Shown here piece by piece: positions 37,735 to 48,208 of a stretch of DNA of 64,000 nt. Numbering within the stretch: the first letter of the stretch is position 1; each line of letters starts with the position of its first letter. Made by a program: the position numbers and the translations under genes. The stretch covers positions 124,001 through 188,000 of the forward strand of contig NZ_JAALAA010000010.1 in NCBI RefSeq assembly GCF_011045035.1. The letters are read 5' to 3'. This stretch comes from Nocardioides turkmenicus. GTDB lineage: Bacteria; Actinomycetota; Actinomycetes; Propionibacteriales; Nocardioidaceae. The notes beneath the pieces are model-generated. The model had not been told where the DNA came from. It ran no database searches and saw only the letters and a list, made by a program, of their open reading frames with translations.

Positions 37735-38426
37735 GGTGTGGTGATCAGGTCCTGGAGGAAGGGGTTCGTCGCGCGCTCGCGACCGATGGAGGTCTGTTCG
37801 CCGTGTCCGGGGAGCACCACGATGTCGTCGGCGAGAGGCAGCACCTTGGTCGTCAGGGACTGCAGCATCGTGGCGTGGTCACCGCCGGGGAGGTCCGTAC
37901 GCCCGATGCTGCCCGCGAAGAGCAGGTCGCCGGAGAACATCACGTCACTGACCTCGGCGTGGTCGGGGTAGGGAGTCCGGAAGGTGACCGACCCCTCGGT
38001 ATGCCCGGGCGTATGGTCGATCAGGAAGCTCATCCCGGCCAGGTCGATGAGCGCCCCGTCGCCCAGCTCGCGGACGTCGTCGGGCTCCACGAAGTCGTAG
38101 GTCCCCGCCGGCATGCCGAGCAGCATCTGCGCGGACTCCGGCGAGATGCCCTGCAGCGGGTCGGCCAGCAGGTGACGGTCGTTGGGGTGGATCCAGGCGG
38201 TGGCGTCGTACGTCTTGCTCACCGGGGTCACGGACCACATGTGGTCGACGTGACCGTGGGTGAGGAGCACCGCGACCGGCTTGAGGCGCTGCTCGCGGAC
38301 GATCTCCTCGATCCCCTTCGCTGCGTCCTTGCCGGGGTCGATCACGACACACTCGGAGCCCGGTCCGGTGGCGGCGACGTAGCAGTTGGTGCCCCACGGA
38401 CCGGCGGGAAAGCCTGCGATCAACAC
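37731..38426 (-). CDS. Metallo-beta-lactamase fold hydrolase, glyoxalase II-like
   Basis: About 231 residues from GTG 38426 (then LIAGFPAGPWGTNCYV), chosen because AGGG lies 8 nt upstream and relatives begin at this point; GTG 38435 and an ATG at 38465 are in-frame alternatives. Zinc-ligand motif THGHVDHMW, then HTPGHTEGSVTF, SGDLLFAGSIGRTD and PGHGEQTSIGRE give the full dinuclear site. Likely a thioester hydrolase such as hydroxyacylglutathione- or mycothiol-type; the substrate is inferred from the fold only. First gene of the run into hisS-aspS. Confidence 0.87.
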   Translation of the reverse strand: MLIAGFPAGPWGTNCYVAATGPGSECVVIDPGKDAAKGIEEIVREQRLKPVAVLLTHGHVDHMWSVTPVSKTYDATAWIHPNDRHLLADPLQGISPESAQMLLGMPAGTYDFVEPDDVRELGDGALIDLAGMSFLIDHTPGHTEGSVTFRTPYPDHAEVSDVMFSGDLLFAGSIGRTDLPGGDHATMLQSLTTKVLPLADDIVVLPGHGEQTSIGRERATNPFLQDLITTP

Positions 38427-38614
38427 GAGAAACACCCTATCCAGCGGTACAGTGCAGCGCCGCATCGTGGCGTCTGACTACGATGGGCATCCCGAGGTGT
38501 GTCGGGACACCACGGGGACCTGCAAGTTGAGCCGACCGGGACTGTGACGAGCACGGTGTCCGGCGGGGGAGATTTCATAAGAGGTTAGCGCCTCATGCGA
38601 AGAGTAGGGACATT

Positions 38615-39853
38615 GTGACCAGCGAGCAGTGGGGTCGGGTCGAGGAAGACGGAACGGTCTACGTGAAGACCGCAGAGGGCGAGCGCTCCGTGGGGCAGTA
38701 CCCGGAAGGCACGCCAGAGGAGGCGCTTGCCTTCTTCACCAACCGGTTCGACCAGCTCGCCTTCGAGGTCGAGCAGCTCGAGCGGCGGGTGCATGCGGGC
38801 AAGACGTCGCCCGACGAGGCGACTGCGGCGGTGAAGACCGTCGTGGAGAAGGTGACCGACGCCAACGCCGTCGGTGACCTCGCGTCGCTGGTCGCGCGGC
38901 TGGAGGCGCTGGGGCCGGTGATCGCCACCCAGCGCGAGGCCCGCAAGGCCGAGCGGGCCGCCAAGGCGGCCGAGGCGAAGGTCGCCAAGGAAGCCCTCGT
39001 CGCGGAGGCCGAGAAGCTGGCCCAGAGCAACGACTGGCGCAACGGCGCCAACCGGCTGCGCGAGCTGCTCGACCAGTGGAAGGCGCTCCCCCGGATCGAC
39101 CGCGGGTCGGACGACGCGCTGTGGCGGCGCTTCTCGACGGCGCGTACCGCCTACACGCGACGCCGCAAGGCTCACTTCGCCGAGCTCAACGCCCGGCGCG
39201 AGGACGCCAAGGTGATCAAGGAGCGGATCATCGTCGAGGCCGAGCAGCTCTCCTCCTCCACCGACTGGGGCCCCACCGCGGGCCGCTACCGCGACCTGAT
39301 GCGCGAGTGGAAGGCCGCCGGCCCCGCTCCCAAGGACGTCGACGACAAGCTCTGGAAGCAGTTCCGGGCCGCCCAGGACGTCTTCTTCGGTGCCCGCGAC
39401 GCCGCCAACGCGGCGCTCGACGCCGAGTTCGCGCAGAACGCCGTTGTCAAGGAGGGTCTCCTCGCCGAGGCCCAGGCGCTCCTTCCGCTGCTCGAGAAGG
39501 GCGACGATCTCGACGCCGTCAAGCGCTCCTTCCGCGACATCGCCGACCGCTGGGACGAGGCCGGCAAGGTCCCGCGCGACCGCATCAAGGAGCTCGAGGG
39601 CGCGATGCGCAAGGTCGAGCAGGCCATCAAGTCCGCCGAGGACGACCAGTGGCGCAAGTCCGACCCCGAGAAGTCCGCTCGCGCCGACGACATGATCGCC
39701 AAGCTCGAGGACGCCATCGCCGGTGTCGAGAAGGACATCGAGAAGGCCCGCGCTGCAGGCGACGACCGCAAGGTCAAGAGCCTCGAGGAGAACCTCGAGT
39801 CCCGTCGTCAGTTCCTGGAGATGGCCAAGCGCGCCAGCGCCGACTTCTCCTGA
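38615..39853 (+). CDS. DUF349 domain protein
   Basis: 412 residues, almost entirely helical and charged. Two clear DUF349 repeats, each with a W-ELL-QWKAL or MREWKAAGPAPKDVDDKLWKQFRAAQDVFF core, span about 130-200 and 208-275; a third partial unit and a long coiled coil ending LEENLESRRQFLEMAKRA follow. Starts at GTG 38615 with AGGGA upstream. No biochemical role is established for actinobacterial members. It is divergent from the hydrolase-hisS-aspS operon, with a 188-bp leader that holds short hairpins but no recognisable riboswitch. Confidence 0.85.
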   Translation: MTSEQWGRVEEDGTVYVKTAEGERSVGQYPEGTPEEALAFFTNRFDQLAFEVEQLERRVHAGKTSPDEATAAVKTVVEKVTDANAVGDLASLVARLEALGPVIATQREARKAERAAKAAEAKVAKEALVAEAEKLAQSNDWRNGANRLRELLDQWKALPRIDRGSDDALWRRFSTARTAYTRRRKAHFAELNARREDAKVIKERIIVEAEQLSSSTDWGPTAGRYRDLMREWKAAGPAPKDVDDKLWKQFRAAQDVFFGARDAANAALDAEFAQNAVVKEGLLAEAQALLPLLEKGDDLDAVKRSFRDIADRWDEAGKVPRDRIKELEGAMRKVEQAIKSAEDDQWRKSDPEKSARADDMIAKLEDAIAGVEKDIEKARAAGDDRKVKSLEENLESRRQFLEMAKRASADFS

Positions 39854-39864
39854 CCCACACTCGC

Positions 39865-39896
39865 CCGAGTCGGCGCGTCATGACGCGCCGACTCGG
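39865..39896. repeat. 32-bp perfect palindrome (family A), convergent terminator position
   Basis: CCGAGTCGGCGCGTCA and its exact complement meet without a loop at CATG. It begins 12 bp past the DUF349 stop and ends 8 bp before the stop of the convergent 53-residue gene. Same core as 10592-10627 and 56793-56917. It could terminate from both sides. Confidence 0.9.
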
Positions 39897-39903
39897 CGTC
39901 GGG

Positions 39904-40065
39904 TCACATGCCGGCGCCGCCGTAGTAGTCGCCCCTGGCTGCGTTGTCGCGTTTGATGTTGCGTACGTCCTCGGCGTCGACACCCTTGGGCGCCATGCCG
40001 ATCGTGGTCCAGGCGAGCCCCAGGAAGAGAAGTACGCCGCCGATGATGAGGATCCAGGTGAACAT
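39904..40065 (-). CDS. 53-residue small membrane protein
   Basis: An ORF too short for usual cutoffs, from ATG 40065 to TGA 39904. One N-terminal membrane helix (MFTWILIIGGVLLFLGLAWTTIG) is followed by a hydrophilic tail APKGVDAEDVRNIKRDNAARGDYYGGAGM. GAGGGAG lies 8 nt before the ATG. The good Shine-Dalgarno, clean hydrophobic/charged division and codon-like GC pattern support a real gene. It sits between relA (102 bp upstream) and the convergent DUF349 gene. Function unknown. Confidence 0.72.
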   Translation of the reverse strand: MFTWILIIGGVLLFLGLAWTTIGMAPKGVDAEDVRNIKRDNAARGDYYGGAGM

Positions 40066-40166
40066 GCCGTGCTCCCTCTGCCAGGCGCCCGAGTCGACGC
40101 GTTCGCTTTACCTTACAACGAACGACGCGGCGCGGTTGTCCCCATCGACGACCGCCCCCGCCTCGG

Positions 40167-42482
40167 CTACTGCGTGACGCGGTAGGCGTCGAAGACGCCG
40201 GGGACGGTGCGTACCTGCTTCAAGACGGTGTCCAGGTGCTTGGAGTCGGCCATCTCGAAGGAGAACCGGGACTTCGCGACACGGTCGCGCGTCGTGGTGA
40301 GCTGGGCGCTGAGGATGTTCACGTGGGCGTCGGAGAGCGCCATCGTGATGTCGGACAGCAGCCGGGCTCGGTCGAGCGCCTCGACCTGGATGTTGACCAG
40401 GAAGACCGAGTTGGACGTGGAGCCCCACTCGACCTCGAGCAGGCGCTCCGGGTGGGAGCGGAGCTCGGCGGCGTTGGTGCAGTCGGTGCGGTGGACCGAC
40501 ACTCCCCCACCCTTGGTGACGAAGCCCAGGATCTCGTCGCCGGGCACCGGGGTGCAGCACTTGGCGAGCTTGACCCAGACGTCCGGGGAGCCCTTGACGA
40601 TCACGCCCGCGTCGGAGTTGGCGGTGGAGACCTTGCCGTGACGGCGGCGGCCGACGTTGATGGCCTCGGCGAGGTCCTCGGCGGCTCCGTCGTCTCCGCC
40701 GTGGTCCTCGATGACGCGGCGTACGACCGCCTGGGCGGAGAGGTGGCTCTCGCCGACCGCGGCGTAGAGCGCCTCGACGTCGGCGAGGTCGAAGTGGTCG
40801 GCGGCGAGCATGAGCGACTCGCGAGACATCAGCCGCTTGAGGGGCAGGCCCTCCTTGCGCATGAGCCGCGCGATCGCGTCCTGGCCCTTCTCGATGGCCT
40901 CGTCACGACGCTCGCGGGTGTACCACTGCCGGATCTTGGCCTTGGCCCGGTTGGACTTGACGAAGGACATCCAGTCCTTCGACGGACCGGCGTTGGGCGA
41001 CTTGGAGGTGAAGACCTCGACGACGTCGCCGCTCTCCAGCGTCGACTCCAGCGGCACCAGCCGGCCGTTGACCCGGGCGCCGATGGTCTTGTTGCCGACC
41101 TCGGTGTGGACGGCGTACGCGAAGTCGACCGGGGTCGCATCGGCGGGCAGCGCGATCACGTCACCCTTGGGTGTGAAGACGTAGACCTCGGTGCGCTTCA
41201 TCTCGAAGCGCAGCGACTCCAGGAACTCGCCGGGGTCGTTGACCTCGGACTGCCAGTCCATGAGCTGCTTGACCCAGCTCATGTCGTTGTCCATCGGCCG
41301 GTCGGTGTCGACACCGTTGCGGCCGTCCTCCTTGTATTTCCAGTGCGCGGCGACACCGAACTCCGCGCGGCGGTGCATCGCGAACGTGCGGATCTGCAGC
41401 TCGACCGGTTTGCCCTGCGGGCCGATCACGGTGGTGTGCAGCGACTGGTACATGTTGAACTTCGGCATCGCGATGTAGTCCTTGAACCGGCCGAGGACGG
41501 GGTTCCACCGCGAGTGCAGGATGCCGAGGACGGAGTAGCAGTCGCGCTCGTCCTCGACCAGGATCCGGATGCCGACCAGGTCGTTGATGTCGGAGAAGTC
41601 CTTACCGCCGACGATCATCTTCTGGTAGATCGAGTAGTAGTGCTTCGGGCGTCCGGTGACGGTCGCCTTGATGCGGGCGTCGTGGAGGTCGCGCTCGACC
41701 TGGTCGATGACCTGGGCCAGGAACTTCTCCCGCGACGGGTTGCGGTCGGCGACCAGGCGGACGAGCTCGTCGTACATCTTCGGGTAGAGGGTCGCGAAGG
41801 CGAGGTCCTCGAGCTCGAACTTGATGGTGTTCATGCCGAGCCGGTGGGCCAGCGGCGCGTAGATGTCGAGCGTCTCGCGCGCGCTGCGCTCCTGGCTCTT
41901 CTGCGGGACGTAGCGCAGCGTACGCATGTTGTGCAGGCGGTCGGCGAGCTTGATCACCAGCACCCGGATGTCGCGTGACATCGCCACGACCATCTTCCGG
42001 ATCGTCTCGGCCTGGGCCGAGTCGCCGTAGGTGACCTTGTCGAGCTTGGTCACGCCGTCGACGAGGTGGGCGACCTCCTCACCGAAGTCGCGGGTGAGCT
42101 CCTTGAGCGTGTAGGGCGTGTCCTCGACGGTGTCGTGGAGCAGCGCCGCGACGAGGGTCGGCTCGGTCATACCGAGCTCGGCGAGGATCGTGGTCACCGC
42201 GAGCGGGTGGGTGATGTAGGGGTCGCCGCTCTTGCGCATCTGGGTGCCGTGGAGGCGCTCGGCGGTGACGTAGGCCCGCTCCAGGAGGGCCAGGTCGGCC
42301 TTCGGGTGGTTGGACCTCACCGCCCGGAACAGCGGCTCCAGCACAGGATTGCCCGGCGTGCCCCTGCCACCGATCCGGGCCAGGCGCGCACGGACGCTGC
42401 GACCCGACGGGGCCGGGCCACTGCTCTCCCGGGCCTCGATGTTGTGCGCACGAGGCTGCGCGACGATGCGATCCTCTGCCAT
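40167..42482 (-). CDS. relA: Bifunctional (p)ppGpp synthetase/hydrolase
   Basis: 771 residues, full RelA/SpoT (Rsh) architecture. HD hydrolase domain with the [16 protein letters not shown] motif; synthetase domain ([58 protein letters not shown]); TGS domain ([27 protein letters not shown]); and a C-terminal ACT domain. An intact HD motif indicates hydrolysis as well as synthesis. Located beside apt and secFD as in mycobacteria (Rv2583c). Confidence 0.97.
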   Translation of the reverse strand: MAEDRIVAQPRAHNIEARESSGPAPSGRSVRARLARIGGRGTPGNPVLEPLFRAVRSNHPKADLALLERAYVTAERLHGTQMRKSGDPYITHPLAVTTILAELGMTEPTLVAALLHDTVEDTPYTLKELTRDFGEEVAHLVDGVTKLDKVTYGDSAQAETIRKMVVAMSRDIRVLVIKLADRLHNMRTLRYVPQKSQERSARETLDIYAPLAHRLGMNTIKFELEDLAFATLYPKMYDELVRLVADRNPSREKFLAQVIDQVERDLHDARIKATVTGRPKHYYSIYQKMIVGGKDFSDINDLVGIRILVEDERDCYSVLGILHSRWNPVLGRFKDYIAMPKFNMYQSLHTTVIGPQGKPVELQIRTFAMHRRAEFGVAAHWKYKEDGRNGVDTDRPMDNDMSWVKQLMDWQSEVNDPGEFLESLRFEMKRTEVYVFTPKGDVIALPADATPVDFAYAVHTEVGNKTIGARVNGRLVPLESTLESGDVVEVFTSKSPNAGPSKDWMSFVKSNRAKAKIRQWYTRERRDEAIEKGQDAIARLMRKEGLPLKRLMSRESLMLAADHFDLADVEALYAAVGESHLSAQAVVRRVIEDHGGDDGAAEDLAEAINVGRRRHGKVSTANSDAGVIVKGSPDVWVKLAKCCTPVPGDEILGFVTKGGGVSVHRTDCTNAAELRSHPERLLEVEWGSTSNSVFLVNIQVEALDRARLLSDITMALSDAHVNILSAQLTTTRDRVAKSRFSFEMADSKHLDTVLKQVRTVPGVFDAYRVTQ

Positions 42483-42544
42483 AGCCAGAGTCTACCGGCC
42501 GCACCCGGAGCATTGGCTAGGACGGCACCTGCATACTGGACCTG

Positions 42545-43111
42545 TCAACTGACCAACAGCGAGTGCACCTGCGTGCCCGGCAGCTTGCTGCGCGGGTCGA
42601 GGAAACCGAGCTCGAGCAGCACCGAGACCCCGGCGACGACGCCGCCGCAGCGCTCGACGAGCTCGATGGTGGCGGCCGCGGTGCCACCCGTCGCGAGGAC
42701 GTCGTCGATGACCAGCACCCGCTCCCCCGGCGCGACCGCGTCGGTGTGGATCTCCAGGGTGGCCTCGCCGTACTCCAGCGAGTAGGAGACCGCGTGGGTC
42801 TCGCGCGGGAGCTTGCCGGCCTTGCGTACCGGCACGAAGCCGACGCCGAGGTGGAGCGCCGCCGGCGCGCCGAGGATGAAGCCTCGAGACTCCATGCCGA
42901 GCACCTTGGTGACGGTCACGTTGCCGTCGGCGTCGCGCCCGGGAGCGGCGAGCGCCTCGACGACCTGGGTGAAGCCCGCGTGGTCGGCGAGCAGCGGGGT
43001 GATGTCCTTGAACCCGACGCCCGGCTCGGGGAAGTCGGGGACGTCGGCGACCAGCCGCTCGAGGGTTTCCTCGAGCGACCGGCCGTCGGCGGCTGTCTCG
43101 GAGACGGTCAC
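42545..43111 (-). CDS. apt: Adenine phosphoribosyltransferase
   Basis: 188 residues. Salvages adenine to AMP with PRPP. PRPP motif RVLVIDDVLATGGTAAATIELVE, plus FPEPGVGFKDITPLLAD, GMESRGFILGAPAAL and FVPVRKAGKLPRETHAVSY loops. Starts at GTG 43111, overlapping the secF stop (GTGA). Gene order secD-secF-apt-relA is the actinobacterial standard. Confidence 0.95.
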   Translation of the reverse strand: MTVSETAADGRSLEETLERLVADVPDFPEPGVGFKDITPLLADHAGFTQVVEALAAPGRDADGNVTVTKVLGMESRGFILGAPAALHLGVGFVPVRKAGKLPRETHAVSYSLEYGEATLEIHTDAVAPGERVLVIDDVLATGGTAAATIELVERCGGVVAGVSVLLELGFLDPRSKLPGTQVHSLLVS

Positions 43112-44346
43112 TTGCGCTTCGACCTCGACTCGCGCTTGGGCTGCGGACGCCCGGCGGCGCCGCTGTCGGTCACCTCACGCTGCGAGGTCGGCACGTTGCG
43201 ACCGCGTCCGAGCGCGGCGCTGTTCGGGCTGGTGCCCCGGCTGACGCCGGCCTCGTGGAGGTCCTCCGACGGCGCTTCGCGGAGCTCGTCGGGCTCGCCC
43301 TCGGCGAGGGCCATGCCCTCGTCGAAGACCGGGACCGCGGCGTACTTGTCGGCTTCTTTCATCCGGGCGGCGGCCCGCTTCTCGGCGTCGACGATCTCCT
43401 TCTCGCCCGACTTCAGGTGCACCAGCATCGGCGTGGCGATGAAGATCGAGGAGTAGGTGCCGACGGCCATACCGACGAACAGCACCAGCGAGATGTCCTT
43501 GAGCGAGGACGTGCCGAGCTGGACGGCGCTGACGTAGAGGATCGCGACGACCGGCAGCAGACCGACGATCGAGGTGTTGATCGAGCGCACCAGGGTCTGG
43601 TTGACCGCCAGGTTGGCCGCCTGGGCGTAGGTCTGCTTCTTCAGGCTCAGGTTGCGGGTGTTCTCCTTGACCTTGTCGAAGACCACCACGGTGTCGTAGA
43701 GCGAGTAACCGAGGATCGTCAGGAACCCGGTCACGGTCGCGGGCGTCACCTCGAAGCCGACGATCGCGTAGACGCCGACGGTCAGGAGCACGTCGTGGGC
43801 CAGGGCCACGACGGCCGCGACCGACATCTTCCACTCCTTGAAGTAGATCCAGATGAACGCGATCACGCCCAGCAGGAAGATGCCCAGCGCGACACCGGCC
43901 TTGGTGGCGACCCGCTCACCCCAGCTCGGACCGATGCCGGTGCGCGAGATGTCGTCCTCGGGCACGTCGGCGGTCTCGGTGATCGCCTTGATCATCGTCT
44001 GGTCGTCCGCGGAGCCGTCCGGGATCGCCTCGGTCTCGATCACGATCGAGTCGGAGCCGGCCGTACGCACCGTGGCGCTGTCGGCCTCCTCGACCTCGGT
44101 CTCACCGATGACTCCGCGCAGCTCGTCGGCCAGCTTCTGGTCGGCGCCGTCGACCGAGACGGTGTAACGGGTGCCGCCGGTGAAGTCGATACCGAGGTTG
44201 AGCGGCTTGAGGAACATCCCGGCCACGATGACCGCGAGCAGGACGACGGACGCGGCGTACCAGATCTTGCGCTTGCCGACGAAGTCGAACGACTTCTCGC
44301 CGGTGTAGAGCTCCTTGCCGAGCCGCGAGAAAGAGAACTTGCTCAT
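43108..44346 (-). CDS. secF: Protein translocase subunit SecF
   Basis: 412 residues. Six membrane segments and one large external domain; SecF signature YTGEKSFDFVGKRKIWYAASVVLL, LNLGIDFTGGTRYTVSV, and the conserved GFEVTPATVTGFLTILGYSLYDTVVVFDKVKENTR. The C-terminal 90 residues are a charged, basic actinobacterial tail. With SecD it uses proton motive force to complete Sec export. Overlaps secD by 1 base and apt by 4. Confidence 0.95.
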   Translation of the reverse strand: MSKFSFSRLGKELYTGEKSFDFVGKRKIWYAASVVLLAVIVAGMFLKPLNLGIDFTGGTRYTVSVDGADQKLADELRGVIGETEVEEADSATVRTAGSDSIVIETEAIPDGSADDQTMIKAITETADVPEDDISRTGIGPSWGERVATKAGVALGIFLLGVIAFIWIYFKEWKMSVAAVVALAHDVLLTVGVYAIVGFEVTPATVTGFLTILGYSLYDTVVVFDKVKENTRNLSLKKQTYAQAANLAVNQTLVRSINTSIVGLLPVVAILYVSAVQLGTSSLKDISLVLFVGMAVGTYSSIFIATPMLVHLKSGEKEIVDAEKRAAARMKEADKYAAVPVFDEGMALAEGEPDELREAPSEDLHEAGVSRGTSPNSAALGRGRNVPTSQREVTDSGAAGRPQPKRESRSKRK

Positions 44347-46055
44347 CAGGCCTTGCCTCCAGCCAGAGTGGTGCCCGAGGCGGGCATCATGCCGATAGCG
44401 CGCTTGTCCATGCCCGAGAGGACGTGGCCCTTGTTGTAGAAGCCCCAGCCGGCCAGGAGCTTGGTCATCGGGTGGGTGAACCAGAAGAACACCAGCACGT
44501 CGATGACCGTGGTCAGGCCGAGCATGAACGCGAAGCCCTTGACCTCGTTGGTCGCGAACACGTAGAGCACGAACGCGGCCAGGAACGAGACACCGTCGGA
44601 GGCCAGACAGGTGTTGCGAGCCCGGACCCAGGCGGTGTCGACGGCCACCCGCATGGAGCGGCCCTCACGCATGTCGTCGCGCATCCTCTCGTAGAGGATG
44701 ATGAACGAGTCGGCGGTGATGCCGATACCGACGATCAGACCGGCCACACCGGGCAGGTCGAGGGTGACGCCGGCGGTCTCGCTGAGCAGCAGGATCATGC
44801 CGTACGTCGCAGCACCCGCCACGAGCAGCGACCCGATCACGACGATGCTCATGCCGCGGTAGTAGAGCACCGAGTAGATCACCACGAGGATCAGACCGAC
44901 CAGGCCCGCCCACAGACCGGCGGTGAGCTGGTTGCCCGCCAGCGTCGGGCCGATGACCCGGGTCTGGATGCCGTCCTCGGGGAAGTCGAGCGGCAGGGAG
45001 CCGTACTTCAGGTTGTTGGCCAGCGCTGCCGCGCTCTCCTGGGTGAAGTCGCCGCTGATCTGAGCGCCGCCGCTGATCCGTGAGTCCGCGGTCGGGGCGG
45101 AGATGACCTTGGCGTCCAGGACGATCGCGAACTGCTCGCCGGTGCCGGCGATCGCGCCGGTGGTGTCGGCGAAGACCTTGTCGCCCTTCGACTTGAAGTC
45201 GAGGGTGACGACGTAGTTGGCCTGCTGCTGCGGGATGCCGTAGGAGGCCTCGTCGATCTCGGTGCCCTCGATGACCGCGGGGGTCAGCAGGTAGGGGATG
45301 CCGTCGTCGTCGCAGGTCAGCAGCGGCTTTCCGGGGATGTCCTCGGCCGGCTCGGCTCCCGGGGCGGGGCAGCTGAAGGAGTTGTAGGCGGTCGCCCACT
45401 CCTGCGGGACGTTGCGCATGAACTTCACCGCGTCGTCGACCTTGACGACCGCGTTGTCGTTCTGCTTCTCGGGCTCGGCGCTCGCGGAGGCCGAGGGGCT
45501 GGCGCTCGGCTCGGCCTTCTCCGAGGACTTGTCGGACTTGTCGGATGCAGTCGCCGTCTCCGTCCCGCTGGCGGTCTCGCCGCCGAACGGCGCGCGCGGC
45601 GAGGTGCCGGGCACGGTGCCGGTCGAGGGGTCCTCGACCATGGAGCCACCGGCGTCGGCGCCGGCGCCACACTGCCGCTGCGGGCTGCAGGCCACCAGGC
45701 GGAAGCGGAGCTTCGCGGTCTGGCGGACGCGCTCGGCGGTCTCCTGCTGCACCTTGCCGGTGCCGGGGATCGAGACCTTGATGACGTCGTTGCCCTCGGT
45801 GGTCACCCGGCCGCCGGTGATGCCGGAGCCGTTGACGCGCTGGTCGATGATCGACTTCGCCTCGTCGAGGCTCTCCCTCGGGACCGAACCGCCCTCGGAG
45901 TTCTCGGCGGTCATCGAGATCTCGGTGCCGCCGCGGAGATCGAGGCCCAGCTCGGGTTTCCAGGTGCCGGCGAACGCGATGCCGCCGAACATGATCGCGA
46001 TCGCCAGGAACAGCAGTGCGAGTGTCCGCCCTGGGCGCGCGGTCTTGCGTGCCAT
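44346..46055 (-). CDS. secD: Protein translocase subunit SecD
   Basis: 569 residues. N-terminal span, GLDLRGGTEISMTAE, a large external P1 domain, and C-terminal six-helix region with LVGLILVVIYSVLYYRGMSIV and LPGVAGLIVGIGITADSFIILYERMRDDMREGRS. An inserted low-complexity stretch (about 150-200, rich in Ser, Ala, Pro, Glu and Lys) within P1 is typical of actinobacterial SecD. Starts just after yajC. Confidence 0.95.
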   Translation of the reverse strand: MARKTARPGRTLALLFLAIAIMFGGIAFAGTWKPELGLDLRGGTEISMTAENSEGGSVPRESLDEAKSIIDQRVNGSGITGGRVTTEGNDVIKVSIPGTGKVQQETAERVRQTAKLRFRLVACSPQRQCGAGADAGGSMVEDPSTGTVPGTSPRAPFGGETASGTETATASDKSDKSSEKAEPSASPSASASAEPEKQNDNAVVKVDDAVKFMRNVPQEWATAYNSFSCPAPGAEPAEDIPGKPLLTCDDDGIPYLLTPAVIEGTEIDEASYGIPQQQANYVVTLDFKSKGDKVFADTTGAIAGTGEQFAIVLDAKVISAPTADSRISGGAQISGDFTQESAAALANNLKYGSLPLDFPEDGIQTRVIGPTLAGNQLTAGLWAGLVGLILVVIYSVLYYRGMSIVVIGSLLVAGAATYGMILLLSETAGVTLDLPGVAGLIVGIGITADSFIILYERMRDDMREGRSMRVAVDTAWVRARNTCLASDGVSFLAAFVLYVFATNEVKGFAFMLGLTTVIDVLVFFWFTHPMTKLLAGWGFYNKGHVLSGMDKRAIGMMPASGTTLAGGKA

Positions 46056-46063
46056 GAGTTCGG

Positions 46064-46432
46064 TCAGTCCTTCTTGTCGAGGTCCACGATGACGTTCTCG
46101 GCATCGGCAGAGGTCTCGTCGGCAGCAGCCTCGACCTCGGTCTTCTCGCCGGTCTCCTCGTCAGACTCCACCGCGGGCGCCTCGGTGACCTTCTGGGCCA
46201 CCGCCTGGCGCACGACCTGGACGACGACGCCGTCGGCGATCTCGACCTTGATGTTCGTCGTGGTCTCCTCGACCTCGGTCACGGTGCCGAAGAGCCCGGA
46301 GGTCAGCATCACCCGATCACCCGGCTGGAGGTTGAGCTGGAGCTCACGAGCCTCCTTCGCACGCTTCTGCTGCGGCCTGATCAACAGGAAGTAGAACAGG
46401 ACGATGATGACGATAAAAGGAAGGAATTCCAC
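46064..46432 (-). CDS. yajC: Preprotein translocase accessory subunit YajC
   Basis: 122 residues. A single N-terminal membrane helix followed directly by RPQQKRAKE (FIVIIVLFYFLLIRPQQKRA) is the YajC hallmark; then LQPGDRVMLTSGLFGTV and an acidic C-terminal tail. It begins at GTG 46432. Lies 8 nt upstream of secD, completing yajC-secD-secF. Confidence 0.93.
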   Translation of the reverse strand: MEFLPFIVIIVLFYFLLIRPQQKRAKEARELQLNLQPGDRVMLTSGLFGTVTEVEETTTNIKVEIADGVVVQVVRQAVAQKVTEAPAVESDEETGEKTEVEAAADETSADAENVIVDLDKKD

Positions 46433-46519
46433 GGGGGTTCGGCTCCGACAGTCTCAGTGGTCGCCGGCAGGCGCACGGCGACGTGCAAGTCTAACCAGGC
46501 ACCTGGTTGGGACTGTGAA

Positions 46520-47602
46520 TCAGGCCTCATCCCAGAGCGTGTCCTTCGACCAGGCCGCAGCCTCGGCGCTGGCCGGCACCGGCAGCCCCAGGTGCTCCCA
46601 GGCCGCCGGGGTCGCGACGCGGCCCCGTGGCGTACGTGCCAGGAAGCCGGAGCGCACCAGGAACGGCTCCGCCACCTCCTCGACGGTCTCCCGCTCCTCC
46701 CCCACCGCGACGGCGAGGGTGGAGATGCCCACCGGGCCGCCTCCGAACCGGCGGCAGAGCGCGTCGAGGACGGCCAGGTCGAGGCGGTCCAGGCCGAGCG
46801 GGTCGACCTCGTAGAGATCGAGGGCCTTCTGGGCGACCTCCTGGGTGACCGTGCCGTCGGCCTTGACCTGGGCGTAGTCGCGTACGCGGCGCAGCAGGCG
46901 GTTGGCGATGCGTGGGGTGCCGCGGGAGCGGCCGGCGATCTCGGCGGCGCCGTCGTCGCGAAGGGTGACGTCGAGCAGGCCCGCGGAGCGGCGCACGATC
47001 AGCTCGAGATCCTGTGGGTCGTAGAGCTCCAGATGGCCGGTGAACCCGAACCTGTCGCGCAGCGGTCCGGGAAGGAGGCCGGCGCGGGTGGTCGCGCCGA
47101 CCAGCGTGAACGGCGGCAGGTCGATCGGGATCGCGGTCGCGCCGGGGCCCTTGCCGATGACCACGTCGACCCGGAAGTCCTCCATCGCCAGGTAGAGCAT
47201 CTCCTCGGCGGGGCGGCTCATCCGGTGGATCTCGTCGACGAACAGCACCTCGCCCTCGTTGAGTCCGCTCAGGATCGCGGCCAGGTCACCGGCGTGGGTG
47301 ATCGCCGGGCCGGAGGTGATCCGCAGGGGCGCCGACATCTCCGCGGCGATGATCATCGCCAGGGTCGTCTTGCCGAGCCCCGGCGGCCCGGACAGGAGTA
47401 CGTGGTCAGGGGCCCGCTCGCGCTGCCGAGCCGCCTCCAGGACGAGGCTGAGCTGCTCACGGACGCGTTGCTGGCCGATCAGCTCGTCGAGGGTCTTGGG
47501 GCGCAGCGCCGCCTCGACGGCACGGTCGTCGCCGTCGGCCTCGGCGACGGTGAGCGAGGAGAAGTAGTCCTCCTCGGCCCGGGTCAGGTCGTCCTCGTGC
47601 AT
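46520..47602 (-). CDS. ruvB: Holliday junction branch migration helicase RuvB
   Basis: 360 residues. AAA+ motor: [18 protein letters not shown], Walker [18 protein letters not shown], Walker [13 protein letters not shown], sensor 1 [21 protein letters not shown], arginine finger region and the C-terminal winged helix [27 protein letters not shown]. Follows ruvA by 6 nt. Confidence 0.97.
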   Translation of the reverse strand: MHEDDLTRAEEDYFSSLTVAEADGDDRAVEAALRPKTLDELIGQQRVREQLSLVLEAARQRERAPDHVLLSGPPGLGKTTLAMIIAAEMSAPLRITSGPAITHAGDLAAILSGLNEGEVLFVDEIHRMSRPAEEMLYLAMEDFRVDVVIGKGPGATAIPIDLPPFTLVGATTRAGLLPGPLRDRFGFTGHLELYDPQDLELIVRRSAGLLDVTLRDDGAAEIAGRSRGTPRIANRLLRRVRDYAQVKADGTVTQEVAQKALDLYEVDPLGLDRLDLAVLDALCRRFGGGPVGISTLAVAVGEERETVEEVAEPFLVRSGFLARTPRGRVATPAAWEHLGLPVPASAEAAAWSKDTLWDEA

Positions 47603-47608
47603 GGGTCC

Positions 47609-48208
47609 CTATGCCTTCGACAGGGTGCGCAGCGCCGCTCGCAGGAGCAGCGAGATGTTGGCCTGGTCGCCGGCCTCGGGCTCGATCGCGGTGACCGCCT
47701 TGTCGGCGTCCTTGGCGGAATAGCCCAGGCCGACGAGAGCCTCGGTGACCTGGTCGCGCCAGGGAGCCGCGGCGGCCACAGCGACCGGAGCAGCGGCGGT
47801 GCCGCTCGGCGTACCGATCCTGTCCTTGAGCTCCAGGATGATCCGCTGGGCGCCCTTCTGGCCGATGCCGGGGACCTTGGTCAGGGTCTTGGTGTCCTCT
47901 CCCGCGATGGCCAGCCGGATGCCGTCGGGCGAGAGGACGGCGAGCATCGCCTGCGCGAGCTTCGGGCCGACGCCGGAGGCGGTCTGGAGGAGCTCGAAGA
48001 GCGTGCGTTCGTCGGTGTCGGTGAACCCGAAGAGGGTCAGCGAGTCCTCGCGCACGACCAGGCTGGTCGGCAGGTGCGCCTCCTCGCCGGTGCGGAGCGT
48101 CGCAAGCGTGTTGGGGGTGCAGAGCAGCTCGATGCCGATGCCGCCGACCTCGACGACGGCGGTGGAGAGACTCACGGCGGCGACCTTGCCGCGCACGGAC
48201 GCGATCAT
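47609..48208 (-). CDS. ruvA: Holliday junction DNA-binding protein RuvA
   Basis: 199 residues. OB-fold domain I ([30 protein letters not shown]), helix-hairpin-helix domain II ([45 protein letters not shown]), and C-terminal domain III ([23 protein letters not shown]) that contacts RuvB. Its start overlaps the ruvC stop. Confidence 0.96.
   Translation of the reverse strand: MIASVRGKVAAVSLSTAVVEVGGIGIELLCTPNTLATLRTGEEAHLPTSLVVREDSLTLFGFTDTDERTLFELLQTASGVGPKLAQAMLAVLSPDGIRLAIAGEDTKTLTKVPGIGQKGAQRIILELKDRIGTPSGTAAAPVAVAAAAPWRDQVTEALVGLGYSAKDADKAVTAIEPEAGDQANISLLLRAALRTLSKA

Noticed and set aside
38427..38614. Structured leader upstream of the DUF349 gene
   Set aside because: A few short stems are possible, but none matches a known riboswitch and the pairing is not clearly above chance at this GC content.
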